Notes: generated by a model not told the origin, from the letters alone. Numbered from the stretch's first letter, positions 34,833 to 43,191 are shown. The stretch: 64,000 bases of DNA from Thermoflavifilum thermophilum (GCF_900116565.1 NZ_FPCJ01000001.1:2538540-2602539); one strand, 5' to 3'. Made by a program: numbers and translations.

Positions 34833-36464
34833 TTAATAATCCATACCGCCCATGCCACCTGCAGGAGCAGGAGTATTCTGCTTGGGTTCGGGTTTATCTG
34901 CAACCACGCATTCGGTAGTGAGCAACATACCGGCAATGGAAGCAGCGTTTTCGAGGGCGATGCGGGTAACTTTGGTGGGATCAATGACACCGGCCGACAT
35001 GAGTTTTTCAAATTCTTCGGTGCGGGCATTGAATCCGAAATCACCCTGTCCGTCTTTTACTTTTTGCACTACGATGGAACCTTCCCAGCCGGCGTTATTG
35101 GCAATCTGGCGGAGGGGTTCTTCAATAGCGCGTTTTACGATGTTGATACCTGTGGTTTCGTCGTCATTGTCGCCCTGAAGTTTTTCAAGAGCTTCCAGAG
35201 CACGGATGTAAGCTACGCCACCACCCGGAACGATACCTTCTTCTACAGCGGCTCTTGTAGCATGGAGGGCATCATCTACCCGATCTTTCTTTTCTTTCAT
35301 TTCCACTTCCGTAGCTGCACCCACATACAACACGGCTACACCGCCGCTCAGTTTGGCCAGGCGTTCCTGGAGTTTTTCCTTATCGTAGTCAGAAGTGGTG
35401 GTTTCAATCTGGGCTTTGATCTGGTTGATACGGGCCTGGATATCGCTCTTCTTGCCTTTACCGCCTACAATGGTGGTATTGTCTTTATCAACGGTTACGG
35501 ATTCGGCGCGACCCAGGTAGGTAAGATCTGCATTTTCAAGTTTATAACCTTGTTCTTCGCTGATAACTATGCCACCGGTGAGGATAGCAATATCCTGCAA
35601 CATTTCCTTGCGACGGTCGCCGAAGCCAGGAGCTTTAACAGCGCATACTTTCAGTGTACCACGCAGTTTGTTCACCACCAGGGTAGCCAGGGCTTCGCCT
35701 TCCACATCTTCAGCGATGATCAGCAATGGAGCACCCTGCTGGGCAATTCTTTCGAGAATGTGCAGGATATCCTTCATGGTGCTGATCTTCTTGTCGTGGA
35801 TCAGGATGTAGGGATTTTCCAGCACAGCTTCCATTTTTTCGCTGTTGGTCACGAAGTAAGGTGAGAGGTAACCGCGGTCAAACTGCATTCCTTCCACGAC
35901 ATCCACATAGGTATCGGTACCTTTGGCTTCTTCTACGGTGATCACACCATCTTTGCTAACTTTTTGCATAGCTTCTGCAATCAGAGCGCCAATGGTGGGA
36001 TCATTGTTGGCCGAGATGGTAGCCACTTGTTCGATTTTCTTGGAATCGGTACCGATTTTTTCAGATTGTTTTTTCAGATGTTCTACCACTGCTTTCACAG
36101 CCTTGTCAATCCCTCTTTTTACGTCCATCGGGTTGGCACCGGCGGCTACTACTTTCATGCCTTCGGTAATCAGGGCCTGAGCCAGCACAGTAGCGGTTGT
36201 GGTACCATCACCGGCGATATCGGATGTTTTGGATGCCACTTCTTTTACCATCTGGGCACCCATATTTTCGATGGGATCTTCCAATTCGATTTCTTTAGCT
36301 ACGGTAACCCCGTCCTTGGTAACGCTGGGAGCGCCATATTTCTTTTCCAGCACCACATTGCGGCCTTTAGGACCCAGGGTAACTTTTACTGCATTTGCAA
36401 GGGTATCAATACCCTTTTTCATCCTGTTGCGTGCTTCGGTGTCGAAGAACAATTGCTTTGCCAT
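34833..36464 (-). CDS. groL: Chaperonin GroEL
   Basis: 543 residues from the ATG at 36464. The 60-kDa chaperonin forms double heptameric rings that fold proteins with GroES. Visible hallmarks are [46 protein letters not shown] (ATP site, catalytic Asp in DGTTT), the allosteric and hinge segments, and the Gly/Met-rich C-terminal tail GGMGGMDY. The frame continues to 36518, but those residues are not part of GroEL. groES lies 56 nt upstream on the same strand. I see no CIRCE repeat before groES, so HrcA control by that element is not supported. Confidence 0.98.
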   Translation of the reverse strand: MAKQLFFDTEARNRMKKGIDTLANAVKVTLGPKGRNVVLEKKYGAPSVTKDGVTVAKEIELEDPIENMGAQMVKEVASKTSDIAGDGTTTATVLAQALITEGMKVVAAGANPMDVKRGIDKAVKAVVEHLKKQSEKIGTDSKKIEQVATISANNDPTIGALIAEAMQKVSKDGVITVEEAKGTDTYVDVVEGMQFDRGYLSPYFVTNSEKMEAVLENPYILIHDKKISTMKDILHILERIAQQGAPLLIIAEDVEGEALATLVVNKLRGTLKVCAVKAPGFGDRRKEMLQDIAILTGGIVISEEQGYKLENADLTYLGRAESVTVDKDNTTIVGGKGKKSDIQARINQIKAQIETTTSDYDKEKLQERLAKLSGGVAVLYVGAATEVEMKEKKDRVDDALHATRAAVEEGIVPGGGVAYIRALEALEKLQGDNDDETTGINIVKRAIEEPLRQIANNAGWEGSIVVQKVKDGQGDFGFNARTEEFEKLMSAGVIDPTKVTRIALENAASIAGMLLTTECVVADKPEPKQNTPAPAGGMGGMDY

Positions 36465-36520
36465 AGTTGATTGATTTTTTTTGAAAAGATGAATAATAGT
36501 ATAACAGAAAACATCCACAC

Positions 36521-36808
36521 TTATTCAGGCACAATGGCTAAGATATCTGATTCACGCATGATCAGATAGTCTTCTCCGTCAAAGCTGATTTCTGTGCCTG
36601 CATACTTGCCGTACAAGACCGTGTCACCGGGTTTTACTGTGGTAGGTTCATCTTTTTTACCCGGACCGGCAGCCACAACAGTTCCTTTCTGTGGTTTTTC
36701 CTTAGCGGTGTCGGGGATAATGATACCTCCCTTTGTTTTTTCTTCTGCGGGAGCGGGTTTGACAATCACCCGGTCGGCGAGTGGTGTGATGTTCAACTTG
36801 TTTGCCAT
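36521..36808 (-). CDS. groES: Co-chaperonin GroES
   Basis: 95 residues, the normal length. [39 protein letters not shown] includes the mobile loop (TKGGIIIPD) that contacts GroEL, and [16 protein letters not shown] forms the beta-barrel body. It caps the GroEL ring and is first in the groES-groL operon. The intergenic region upstream (to 37051) is shared with the divergent nusB gene and holds a CAATGT/ACATTG inverted pair near 36931-36958, of unknown meaning. Confidence 0.97.
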   Translation of the reverse strand: MANKLNITPLADRVIVKPAPAEEKTKGGIIIPDTAKEKPQKGTVVAAGPGKKDEPTTVKPGDTVLYGKYAGTEISFDGEDYLIMRESDILAIVPE

Positions 36809-37019
36809 AGGTTTGAAATTTTTACAAAGTCAGGAATAATGTTCTGTGCCCTCCCTTATCGAGAATTATGCCATCTCCTGATTTCAGTCAATTTTGCAGC
36901 TTTTCAGAATAAGGCTTCCACTTGAGAGCCGGGCAATGTCAGTTTTTTCAGCAACATTGTCAGGTAAGCAGCTTAATTTTAAAATCACAACTTACTGCTT
37001 TCGCAAGCAAGGAGATCAT

Positions 37020-37027
37020 TATCTTTG
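37020..37027 (+). promoter_or_regulatory. Candidate -7 box (TATCTTTG) for the nusB operon
   Basis: A perfect TAnnTTTG match, 24 nt before the nusB ATG at 37052. A CTTTC about 17 nt further upstream is a weak -33 candidate. Confidence 0.5.
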
Positions 37028-37051
37028 TGCGTTCATTCAGTGGGTGGAATA

Positions 37052-37981
37052 ATGATCAGCAGAAGAAACATCCGGGTTAAGGTCATGCAAATATTATATG
37101 CTCTTGAGACAGCAGAATCGCCTCTTGCCAGTTTGGAGGATGCCCGTCGATTGATTGACCCGCATTTGGATCAGACCGAAGCTATCTATACTTATTTGCT
37201 TTATTTCCTTACCGAAGTAGCCAGTTATGCCCGTACGGATGCCCAAATCCGGGCTTCAAAACTCCTCCCGACTCCGGAAGATCTGAATGTAAACACCAAA
37301 ATTGCGGATAACAAATGGGTGAAATATTTGCAGGAACATCCGGTGTTTCAACAGAAAAAGAAAAAAGCGTTGCTGGAGCATGTGATTGACATGGATCTGG
37401 TGAAAAAGATTTATCATCAATTGATTGAACTGGATGTATATCGTTTTTACATCATTGCTGCTGAGCGCGATGAAAAAGAAGAGAAAGAAATATTGTCTTA
37501 TATTTTTCATGAGTTGATGATGAAAAATGAAGAATTTGATCAGCACATGGAAGATAATTTTCCACATTGGCCCGATGATCGGGATATGATGAGTGTGCTG
37601 ATCAATAATTTCTTCCAGAAACCTACAGGCATTGATTTTCATTCCATTGTACCCGAAGAAAAAAGGGAATATGCAGCAGAGTTATTGTTTACTGCCTATG
37701 AAAAAAAATCATACTGCAGGGATCTGATTGCACCCAAACTGGAACATTGGGATCCGGAACGGATTGCCGTGATTGATATGATTCTGATGATCATGGCTAT
37801 TTGTGAATTTTTATATTTCCCGACCATTCCTACCAAAGTAACCATCAACGAATACATTGATATTGCAAAAGCTTATAGCACGCCCCAAAGCGGTCAGTTT
37901 GTGAATGGTATTCTGGATAATATTTTGAAAGACCTGGAGGCGCAGGAAAAAATTCAGAAAACCGATCAAGCACGGAATTAA
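37052..37981 (+). CDS. nusB: Transcription antitermination factor NusB (long Bacteroidota form)
   Basis: 309 residues from the ATG at 37052. NusB binds rRNA boxA RNA with NusE to prevent early termination. Proteobacterial NusB is about 140 residues; the Bacteroidota form carries an N-terminal helical extension. It shares the opening SRRNIRVKVMQILYAL, and the conserved NusB core lies at about 195-295 with RIAVIDMILMIMAICEF and KVTINEYIDIAKAYSTPQSGQFVNGILDNI. It heads a plus-strand run with the DUF1573, yajC and coaE genes, a conserved order in this phylum. A GGTGG stretch before the start is weakly Shine-Dalgarno-like. Confidence 0.93.
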   Translation: MISRRNIRVKVMQILYALETAESPLASLEDARRLIDPHLDQTEAIYTYLLYFLTEVASYARTDAQIRASKLLPTPEDLNVNTKIADNKWVKYLQEHPVFQQKKKKALLEHVIDMDLVKKIYHQLIELDVYRFYIIAAERDEKEEKEILSYIFHELMMKNEEFDQHMEDNFPHWPDDRDMMSVLINNFFQKPTGIDFHSIVPEEKREYAAELLFTAYEKKSYCRDLIAPKLEHWDPERIAVIDMILMIMAICEFLYFPTIPTKVTINEYIDIAKAYSTPQSGQFVNGILDNILKDLEAQEKIQKTDQARN

Positions 37982-37994
37982 CTGATGAATTTTA

Positions 37995-38002
37995 TACATT
38001 TG
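37995..38002 (+). promoter_or_regulatory. Candidate -7 box abutting the DUF1573 start
   Basis: TACATTTG is followed by CGCCC and then the ATG at 38008. Transcription would start about at the ATG, giving a leaderless mRNA in addition to any read-through from nusB. No -33 box was recognised. Confidence 0.4.
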
Positions 38003-38007
38003 CGCCC

Positions 38008-38424
38008 ATGCATGCGTACATCCGAATGCTGATGGTAGGATTTACGGGCATGTGGGTGGCCTGTGGTTCACCAGCCAGCGCGCCGCAGGCAACCAATCAA
38101 CAGCAGGGTCAGGCTACAATTTTCTGGGAGGATACATTGGCCGATCTTGGAACTATAAAAGAAGGTGCTGAAGTGACACATACTTTTACTTTTAAAAACA
38201 CAGGTAATGCGGATCTGCAGATTCAGCAGGTGATTCCGTCATGCGGCTGTACGGTTGCGGATGTTCCCTCCGCACCTGTTCATCCTGGCCAGCAGGGACA
38301 TATCGTGATACACTATCATTCTGCCGGCCAGACAGGGGAACAAACCAAACAAATAACCATTGTTAGCAATGCTCATCCCGCAAAGCAATCATTGTATTTG
38401 AAAGCACGTATCATTCAACCATAG
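38008..38424 (+). CDS. DUF1573 lipoprotein
   Basis: 138 residues. A short lipoprotein signal ends in WVACG with C19. The mature part is one immunoglobulin-like DUF1573 domain: FWEDTLADLGTIKEGAEVTHTFTFKNTGNADLQIQQVIPSCGCTVADVP. The SCGCT motif is the family hallmark, and the partner segment HPGQQGHIVIHYHSAGQTGEQTKQITIVSN follows. These domains are abundant and secreted in Bacteroidota, of unknown role; the fold resembles ASPM-SPD-2-Hydin. It lies between nusB and yajC, 26 nt from the former. Confidence 0.9.
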   Translation: MHAYIRMLMVGFTGMWVACGSPASAPQATNQQQGQATIFWEDTLADLGTIKEGAEVTHTFTFKNTGNADLQIQQVIPSCGCTVADVPSAPVHPGQQGHIVIHYHSAGQTGEQTKQITIVSNAHPAKQSLYLKARIIQP

Positions 38425-38452
38425 CCAATTATTTTTCATCCCTAAAACTTTT

Positions 38453-38800
38453 ATGCACATGCAATTCTTATCCACAATTCTCATGGTAGGACAAAACGGA
38501 CAGGCCAATCCCTCTTTTAGCCTGATTTTTATGCTGGCCATTATTCTGGTCATGTGGTTATTTTTAATCAGGCCTCAGGCAAAAAAAGCCAAACTACAAA
38601 AACAATTCAGCGATAGCATTAAGGTTGGAGACAAGATTGTAACCATTGCAGGTATTCACGGGCGGGTCAATAAAATCAACGACGACAATACCTTGCAGAT
38701 TGAAATTGCTCCCAGCACATATATGACTATTGAGCGTTCTGCTGTTTCCATGGAATATACCCAGGAAATGCAGAAACGCAGCGGTGCAGCACAGAAATAA
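38453..38800 (+). CDS. yajC: Preprotein translocase subunit YajC
   Basis: 115 residues (possibly 113, from the ATG at 38459). One transmembrane helix near 18-42 contains SLIFMLAIILVMWLFLIRPQ, followed by the conserved RPQAKKAKLQKQFSDSIKVGDKIVTIAGIHGRVNKI of YajC. It associates with SecDF and the Sec translocon in the inner membrane. The gene is third in the nusB run. In many relatives a YbbR-domain gene follows yajC before coaE; here only an 81-nt gap is present. Confidence 0.93.
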   Translation: MHMQFLSTILMVGQNGQANPSFSLIFMLAIILVMWLFLIRPQAKKAKLQKQFSDSIKVGDKIVTIAGIHGRVNKINDDNTLQIEIAPSTYMTIERSAVSMEYTQEMQKRSGAAQK

Positions 38801-38881
38801 ATATCATTGCTTGGGCAGATAGCTGTTGTTTTTTACCTGATTGGTTATGCCCGACGAAAAATAAACTTATTGCATCTACCG

Positions 38882-39484
38882 ATGCTAAAGGTGGGTATCA
38901 CAGGAGGTATTGGTTCCGGAAAAACCACAGTTGCCCGCATTTTTGAGCTACTGGGAGTTCCTGTTTACTATGCCGATGAAGCTGCTCGTAGATTGATGCA
39001 CAGTGATCCGGAAATCATCCGCCAGATAAAAGCTTTGCTGGGTGATGATGCCTATTTGCCAAATGGTACGTTGAATCGCAAATTCATAGCCAGTCGGGTA
39101 TTTCAGGATAAACAGCTTTTGGAGCAACTGAATGCCATCATCCATCCAGCCACCATTCGCGATGCTGAGCAATGGATGGAACGGCAACATGCGCCTTATG
39201 CCATGAAAGAAGCTGCCTTATTGTTTGAAACACATGCCTTTCATTATCTGGATCGAATCATTGTCGTATATGCGCCTGCTGCATTACGCATCCATCGCGT
39301 GATGCAACGAGATCATGTACCGGTAGATGAAGTCAAGCGACGTATGCAGCAACAAATTTCTCCTGAAATTGCTGTCCGATTGGCCGATGATGTGATTTAT
39401 AATGACGAACAAAATGCTGTGATTCCGCAGGTATTGCAACTGCATGAGCAATTACTGGCTGCAGCCAGGCTCAGGCCATCCTGA
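38882..39484 (+). CDS. coaE: Dephospho-CoA kinase
   Basis: 200 residues from the ATG at 38882. It performs the last step of coenzyme A synthesis, phosphorylating the 3'-hydroxyl of dephospho-CoA. The P-loop GITGGIGSGKTTVARIF is at about 5-21. YYADEAARRLM contains the catalytic Asp, and the LIFE-like region AALLFETHAFHYLDRIIVVYAP is typical of CoaE. The frame opens at 38807 but the earlier residues are not family-like. Its last 14 nt overlap the convergent membrane-protein gene. CoaD, the preceding enzyme, is also encoded in this window at 49.8 kb. Confidence 0.94.
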   Translation: MLKVGITGGIGSGKTTVARIFELLGVPVYYADEAARRLMHSDPEIIRQIKALLGDDAYLPNGTLNRKFIASRVFQDKQLLEQLNAIIHPATIRDAEQWMERQHAPYAMKEAALLFETHAFHYLDRIIVVYAPAALRIHRVMQRDHVPVDEVKRRMQQQISPEIAVRLADDVIYNDEQNAVIPQVLQLHEQLLAAARLRPS

Positions 39485-39944
39485 TATAATCTTCCAGCAA
39501 GTGAACGGCACGCTGGGCACGCAGCAAATTCCGCTCATGGAACAATACCTTGTACCTGCCTGATACTTTCTGCATCAATACCTGGTAAGTTTTTTTGATT
39601 TGCTGTTTTGCTTTTGACTGATGCGGAGTATGTACAAAGAAACGGCGGATTTCATAGAAATAATATCTTTTGATTTTACGCTGAAATAAATTTTTCCGGA
39701 TGTAGTATATCACTTGCAGATTGCGTTTGACAATCAATTCTTTTCTATGAATACCCAGGCAAGCAAGCCATAGGGCACAAATGATGAACACAAGCCCCAG
39801 AGGCTTTATTACCGGATGCAATTGACTGGCAAAAACGACTAACAAGGCACCCATCATCAGCAGCAAACCAGTACCTGCGTATGCTCGGAAGGGAATACTG
39901 GTTACAATAAGTTCATCCTGATTGGGATAGAATATTTTAAACAT
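39471..39944 (-). CDS. Small membrane protein of unknown function
   Basis: 157 residues, not assigned to a family. Two closely spaced hydrophobic segments at about 20-41 and 46-66 (GTGLLLMMGALLVVFASQL and KPLGLVFIICALWLACLGI) form a hairpin in the membrane. A strongly basic cytosolic part follows, rich in Lys, Arg, Tyr and Gln (KIKRYYFYEIRRFFVH, then KQQIKKTYQVLMQKVSGRYKVLF). The layout of a two-helix hairpin plus a beta-rich tail recalls bacterial PH-like membrane proteins, but I cannot confirm that. The gene overlaps the end of coaE by 14 nt and lies alone on the minus strand. Function unknown. Confidence 0.6.
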   Translation of the reverse strand: MFKIFYPNQDELIVTSIPFRAYAGTGLLLMMGALLVVFASQLHPVIKPLGLVFIICALWLACLGIHRKELIVKRNLQVIYYIRKNLFQRKIKRYYFYEIRRFFVHTPHQSKAKQQIKKTYQVLMQKVSGRYKVLFHERNLLRAQRAVHLLEDYIRMA

Positions 39945-40106
39945 AGCTCATGATTTTGGGGTATTATTGGTCAGCAAAAGCCATTGTACACAGGCTTGTA
40001 TTTCATTTCTAAATATAATGCCAAATTTTGAATTTCTTGTTTATTTTTCACCGGGTAGTTTTTGTTATTTTAAAAATCTTATTTGATCCATTCAATCGTA
40101 AAACTT

Positions 40107-40466
40107 ATGCAAGGACATGTTCAGCAGCGATATTGTTTGTTTCTGGATTTGCAGGATGATCCGGAAAAAATTGCCCGTTATGAAGCCTATCATCGTCAGG
40201 TATGGCCGGAAGTTCTGCACAGCATCCGCGATGCGGGTATTGTACAGATGGAGATTTACCGTGCAGGCAACCGGCTGTGCATGATCATGGAAGTCAATGA
40301 AAATTTTTCTTTTTCCCAAAAACGGGAAATGGATGAAGCCAACCCAACGGTTCAGGCCTGGGAAAAGCTGATGGATACATTTCAGCAGCGATTGCCGTTT
40401 GCAACGCAGGGTGAAAAGTGGGTTTTGGGGCATAAAATATTCGATTTGCAGGAGCAAATGCCATAA
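40107..40466 (+). CDS. rhaM: L-rhamnose mutarotase family protein
   Basis: 119 residues from the ATG at 40107; the frame is open from 40083. YCLFLDLQDDPEKIARYEAYHRQVWPEVLHSIRDAGIVQMEIY and MDEANPTVQAWEKLMDTFQQ match RhaM (COG3254), which interconverts alpha and beta anomers of L-rhamnose, or L-fucose in related proteins. No rhamnose or fucose catabolic genes are adjacent, so the sugar is uncertain. A strong hairpin terminator follows at once and is shared with the convergent hsp20 gene. The upstream 162 nt show no clear promoter. Confidence 0.85.
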   Translation: MQGHVQQRYCLFLDLQDDPEKIARYEAYHRQVWPEVLHSIRDAGIVQMEIYRAGNRLCMIMEVNENFSFSQKREMDEANPTVQAWEKLMDTFQQRLPFATQGEKWVLGHKIFDLQEQMP

Positions 40467-40468
40467 AA

Positions 40469-40492
40469 AAACCGGCCCTGATAGGCCGGTTT
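40469..40492. terminator. Bidirectional terminator between rhaM and hsp20
   Basis: AAACCGGCC (40469-40477) pairs with GGCCGGTTT (40484-40492) around a 6-nt loop. The minus-strand copy is followed by a run of T and lies directly after the hsp20 stop, so it mainly ends hsp20; in the plus direction TTTAT follows. Confidence 0.88.
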
Positions 40493-40500
40493 ATCGAAAA

Positions 40501-40956
40501 TCAGGCTATTTCGATCATTTTCGGTGGTTTTTGTTTGGCTTCTTCTTTCTTCGGGATGGTCAGATGCAGTATGCCATCTTTATAGTAGGCTTTGATCTGA
40601 TCTACCTCTACCACGTCCTTGGGCAGGGTAAAGGTGCGACGGAAGGATTGATAGCTGAATTCTCTCCGGGTATAATTTTCACCTTCCTTTAGCTCCCGTT
40701 CATCTTTCTTTTCGGATGAGATGGTGAGCAGGTTGCCATCCAGCTCCACTTTGAAATCTTTTTTGTCCATACCCGGAGCAGCCATTTCTACTTCAAAGCT
40801 GTCGCGTGTTTCAATGATATTCACTGCCGGGACAGTGGTACCGGTAGCAGAGAAATTACCCAAAGCCCAGTCAAACCAATCCCGAGTCCAGAAATCATTA
40901 AACAAGGAAGGGAAGTCACTCCAAAAACCACCATTTGAACGTTTCACCAGTGACAT
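40501..40956 (-). CDS. Small heat-shock protein, Hsp20/alpha-crystallin family
   Basis: 151 residues from the ATG at 40956, an ATP-independent holdase that protects unfolded proteins. The N-terminal part is LFNDFWTRDWFDWALGNF. The alpha-crystallin domain runs about 42-140 with VNIIETRDSFEVEMAAPGMDKKDFKVELDGNLLTISSEK, then REFSYQSFRRTFTLPKDVVEVDQIKAYYKDGILHLTIPKKEE (A-x-x-x-G-x-L motif) and a basic tail. The start is fixed by an unusually strong Shine-Dalgarno sequence, AAAAGGAGG, 5 nt before the ATG, which the longer frame to 41028 lacks. The leader can fold to hide that sequence (see the next feature), suggesting temperature control. Confidence 0.95.
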   Translation of the reverse strand: MSLVKRSNGGFWSDFPSLFNDFWTRDWFDWALGNFSATGTTVPAVNIIETRDSFEVEMAAPGMDKKDFKVELDGNLLTISSEKKDERELKEGENYTRREFSYQSFRRTFTLPKDVVEVDQIKAYYKDGILHLTIPKKEEAKQKPPKMIEIA

Positions 40957-41010
40957 AGGCACCTCCTTTTTTAGGGTTAAACCATGGAATAACCATCTGA
41001 AAAGGAAGCG
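40957..41010 (-). promoter_or_regulatory. Candidate RNA thermometer in the hsp20 leader, with strong Shine-Dalgarno sequence
   Basis: The minus-strand leader contains CGCUUCCUUUU (41010-41000), which pairs without a gap with AAAAGGAGGUG (40970-40960): nine Watson-Crick and two G-U pairs. This covers the entire Shine-Dalgarno sequence. Inside lies a 5-by-4 internal loop, a 5-bp stem GGUUA/UAACC (40994-40990 with 40979-40975) and a 10-nt loop. The layout resembles thermometers found before small heat-shock genes in other bacteria. It is a prediction from base pairing seen by eye. Confidence 0.6.
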
Positions 41011-41113
41011 AATGCATTTTTCATTCAATCAAACCCAATGCCACTGGTTTTCAGTGCAATCAAGCTGACAGGAAAGCTTTCAATTTTTGCTGTGTTCAGA
41101 CAAACTGACATTT

Positions 41114-42418
41114 TTATTTTCCGGTATAGGCAATACGCCATACCGATCCACCCAGATCGTCTGTAATATAAAGTGAACCATCTGGTCCCTGTGCAAGGCC
41201 TACCGGGCGATGGGCAGGACTTTGGTTGTTGGGCGATTGGGTGAAATTGTCCGCAAAAACACTGTAGTTGCCGGTTGGCAGGCGACTTCCATTTTTAAAC
41301 GGCACAAAAACCACTTTAAATCCGGCTTGTGGCAAGGGTGCCCGGTTCCAGGAGCCATGAAAGGCGATGAAAGCACCGTATTTGTAAGAGGAAGGAAATT
41401 GATTGCCTGTATAAAACAACAATCCCAGAGGAGCCCAGTGCCCGGGGAAAGCCATGATAGGCGGATCATACTGATTAGCGGGAGCAGCCTTTTTTCCATC
41501 TCCCCCATATTCCGGTGCGATGATGCGTTTCTTTTGGAATGGATCATAGTAAGTGTAGGGCCAGCCATAGTTGCCTCCCTGGCGGATAAGCAAAAATTCT
41601 TCGGCTGGCAGTTCGGCTCCTTGTTGAGCATTGTAATATTGTGGATAAAGCTGATAAAGCTGGTCGCGCCCATTCATGGCTGCATATAACTGGTGATTGA
41701 CGGGATTCCAGTCGAGTGCCACGCAATTGCGCAGCCCGGTAGCATATCTCATACCACCATGGTCTTCGGTTTGATTGGGCACATCGGCGCGGAACCGCCA
41801 AATACCTGCATAGTGTTCAAGCAAGGGGCAGGGATTCTGTCCCGGCGAACCTTTTTGACGATCCTCATATTGACAGGCATTGGAAGGCGCGCCTACATTC
41901 ACATACATGTACCCCTGGTTATCGAAAGTAAAAGTTTTGGTTTCATGTTGATGTTGAATGGGGAAACGCGCAATGGTTTCAGCGTGGGCATCGGGCAGGA
42001 GTTGTCCATTGATGAGCCGGAAACGCATGATAGCCGTATCACTTCCAAAATAAAGGTATCCTTTGTAAATGCCGATTCCATCCCCACGGGTATCAGGTCC
42101 GAAATATTCAATGATATCGGCCTTACCGTCGCCATTCTGGTCGCGCAGGCAGGCAATGGCATGTCCGTTGTGCGGAGCCCGGAGAGCTACATAGATATCC
42201 CCGTTGTCGCGCACTACAATGTGACGGGCTGCTCCGATATGAGAAGCCACCACCACAGCATGAAACCCGGCCGGCAATTTTAATTGATCATCATTGGGCG
42301 CAAAAGCCAGATGGGATACTGCTTGTTGCTGTGCATCTGAATGGCAATTACTGAAACCAACCCCCATGCACCCAGCCAGAAGCACATACAATGTTTTGGT
42401 GAAAATGTGCCTATTCAT
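41114..42418 (-). CDS. PQQ-dependent sugar dehydrogenase-like lipoprotein (GSDH/sorbosone dehydrogenase fold)
   Basis: 434 residues. Lipoprotein signal with LLAGCMGVGFSNC; the likely lipidated Cys is C25. The mature part is a six-bladed beta-propeller: LKLPAGFHAVVVASHIGAARHIVVRDNGDIYVALR, DGKADIIEYFG, MRYATGLRNCVALDWNPVNHQLYAAMNGRDQL and RPVGLAQGPDGSLYITDDLGGSVWRI, which is the glucose/sorbosone dehydrogenase pattern. Such proteins may use pyrroloquinoline quinone to oxidise aldoses in the periplasm, but many family members are uncharacterised and PQQ synthesis genes are not here. It stands alone, divergent from dedA. Confidence 0.85.
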   Translation of the reverse strand: MNRHIFTKTLYVLLAGCMGVGFSNCHSDAQQQAVSHLAFAPNDDQLKLPAGFHAVVVASHIGAARHIVVRDNGDIYVALRAPHNGHAIACLRDQNGDGKADIIEYFGPDTRGDGIGIYKGYLYFGSDTAIMRFRLINGQLLPDAHAETIARFPIQHQHETKTFTFDNQGYMYVNVGAPSNACQYEDRQKGSPGQNPCPLLEHYAGIWRFRADVPNQTEDHGGMRYATGLRNCVALDWNPVNHQLYAAMNGRDQLYQLYPQYYNAQQGAELPAEEFLLIRQGGNYGWPYTYYDPFQKKRIIAPEYGGDGKKAAPANQYDPPIMAFPGHWAPLGLLFYTGNQFPSSYKYGAFIAFHGSWNRAPLPQAGFKVVFVPFKNGSRLPTGNYSVFADNFTQSPNNQSPAHRPVGLAQGPDGSLYITDDLGGSVWRIAYTGK

Positions 42419-42536
42419 TGTTTTCCGGATTTTGATGAACTAAGTTAGTTACTCTTTTTCAAAAACCCTTATGCTTAATCTGGAATCCTTTATTTTTACG
42501 CAGTTTTTGTATCACAATTTCAGCTGAAGCGTTATT

Positions 42537-43178
42537 ATGCATGATGTAATCGAGTTTCTCAAGCATTTGATCAATCCTTCCTGGATCATTCACCATGGCG
42601 GATTGTATTTATTGTTATTCGTGATTTTTGCAGAAACGGGTTTGTTTGTAGGTTTTTTTCTTCCGGGTGATTCGCTGTTGTTTGTGGCCGGCATGCTTGC
42701 TGCTCATCCTGATGATCCGTTTGAAATGCCTTTTGCTCTGGTTGTAATGTTGGTAGCAGCTGCCGGTATTTTGGGAAACTTTACCGGATACTGGTTTGGA
42801 AAGAAATCAGGACCATTGCTGTTTAAGCGGGAAGATAGCTTGTTTTTCAAGAAAAAACATCTCATAGCTGCCCATGAGTTTTATGAAAAACATGGAGGGT
42901 TAGCCATTATTTTTGCGCGTTTTTTGCCGTTTATCCGCACATTTGCGCCCATAGTTGCCGGAATTGTGAAAATGGATTACCGAAAATTTACACTTTTCAA
43001 TATCATTGGTTGTGTGCTCTGGGTATCTACCATGATGTGTGCAGGCTATTTTTTAGGTATTTCATTTCCCTGGTTGGGCGATCATCTGGAATGGATTGTG
43101 TTGATTATTGTGTTGATTACTACAGCGCCTGTGATTTTTCGGGTAATTTTGGGATCGCGAAAATCCACGCTTCCATAA
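42537..43178 (+). CDS. DedA-family membrane protein
   Basis: A 213-residue inner-membrane protein. The first reentrant region holds FAETGLFVGFFLPGDSLLFVAGMLAA, the DedA signature with GxxxPGD. The second repeat holds ARFLPFIRTFAPIVAGIVKMDYRKF (R-x-x-P-x-x-R). Several DedA/VTT-type proteins act as lipid scramblases or undecaprenyl-phosphate recycling transporters. Five to six hydrophobic helices are visible. The MFS gene follows 13 nt later, and then the GT9 gene, so the three may be co-transcribed. No good promoter was recognised in the 118-nt divergent gap. Confidence 0.9.
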   Translation: MHDVIEFLKHLINPSWIIHHGGLYLLLFVIFAETGLFVGFFLPGDSLLFVAGMLAAHPDDPFEMPFALVVMLVAAAGILGNFTGYWFGKKSGPLLFKREDSLFFKKKHLIAAHEFYEKHGGLAIIFARFLPFIRTFAPIVAGIVKMDYRKFTLFNIIGCVLWVSTMMCAGYFLGISFPWLGDHLEWIVLIIVLITTAPVIFRVILGSRKSTLP

Positions 43179-43191
43179 AAAACACCAAGCT

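Noticed and set aside
35064-35864. 266-codon plus-strand open frame
   Set aside because: It lies fully antisense to groL, has composition of a reversed conserved gene and no family features.
36809-37051. CIRCE/HrcA operator before groES
   Set aside because: Looked for the inverted repeat TTAGCACTC-N9-GAGTGCTAA and did not find it.
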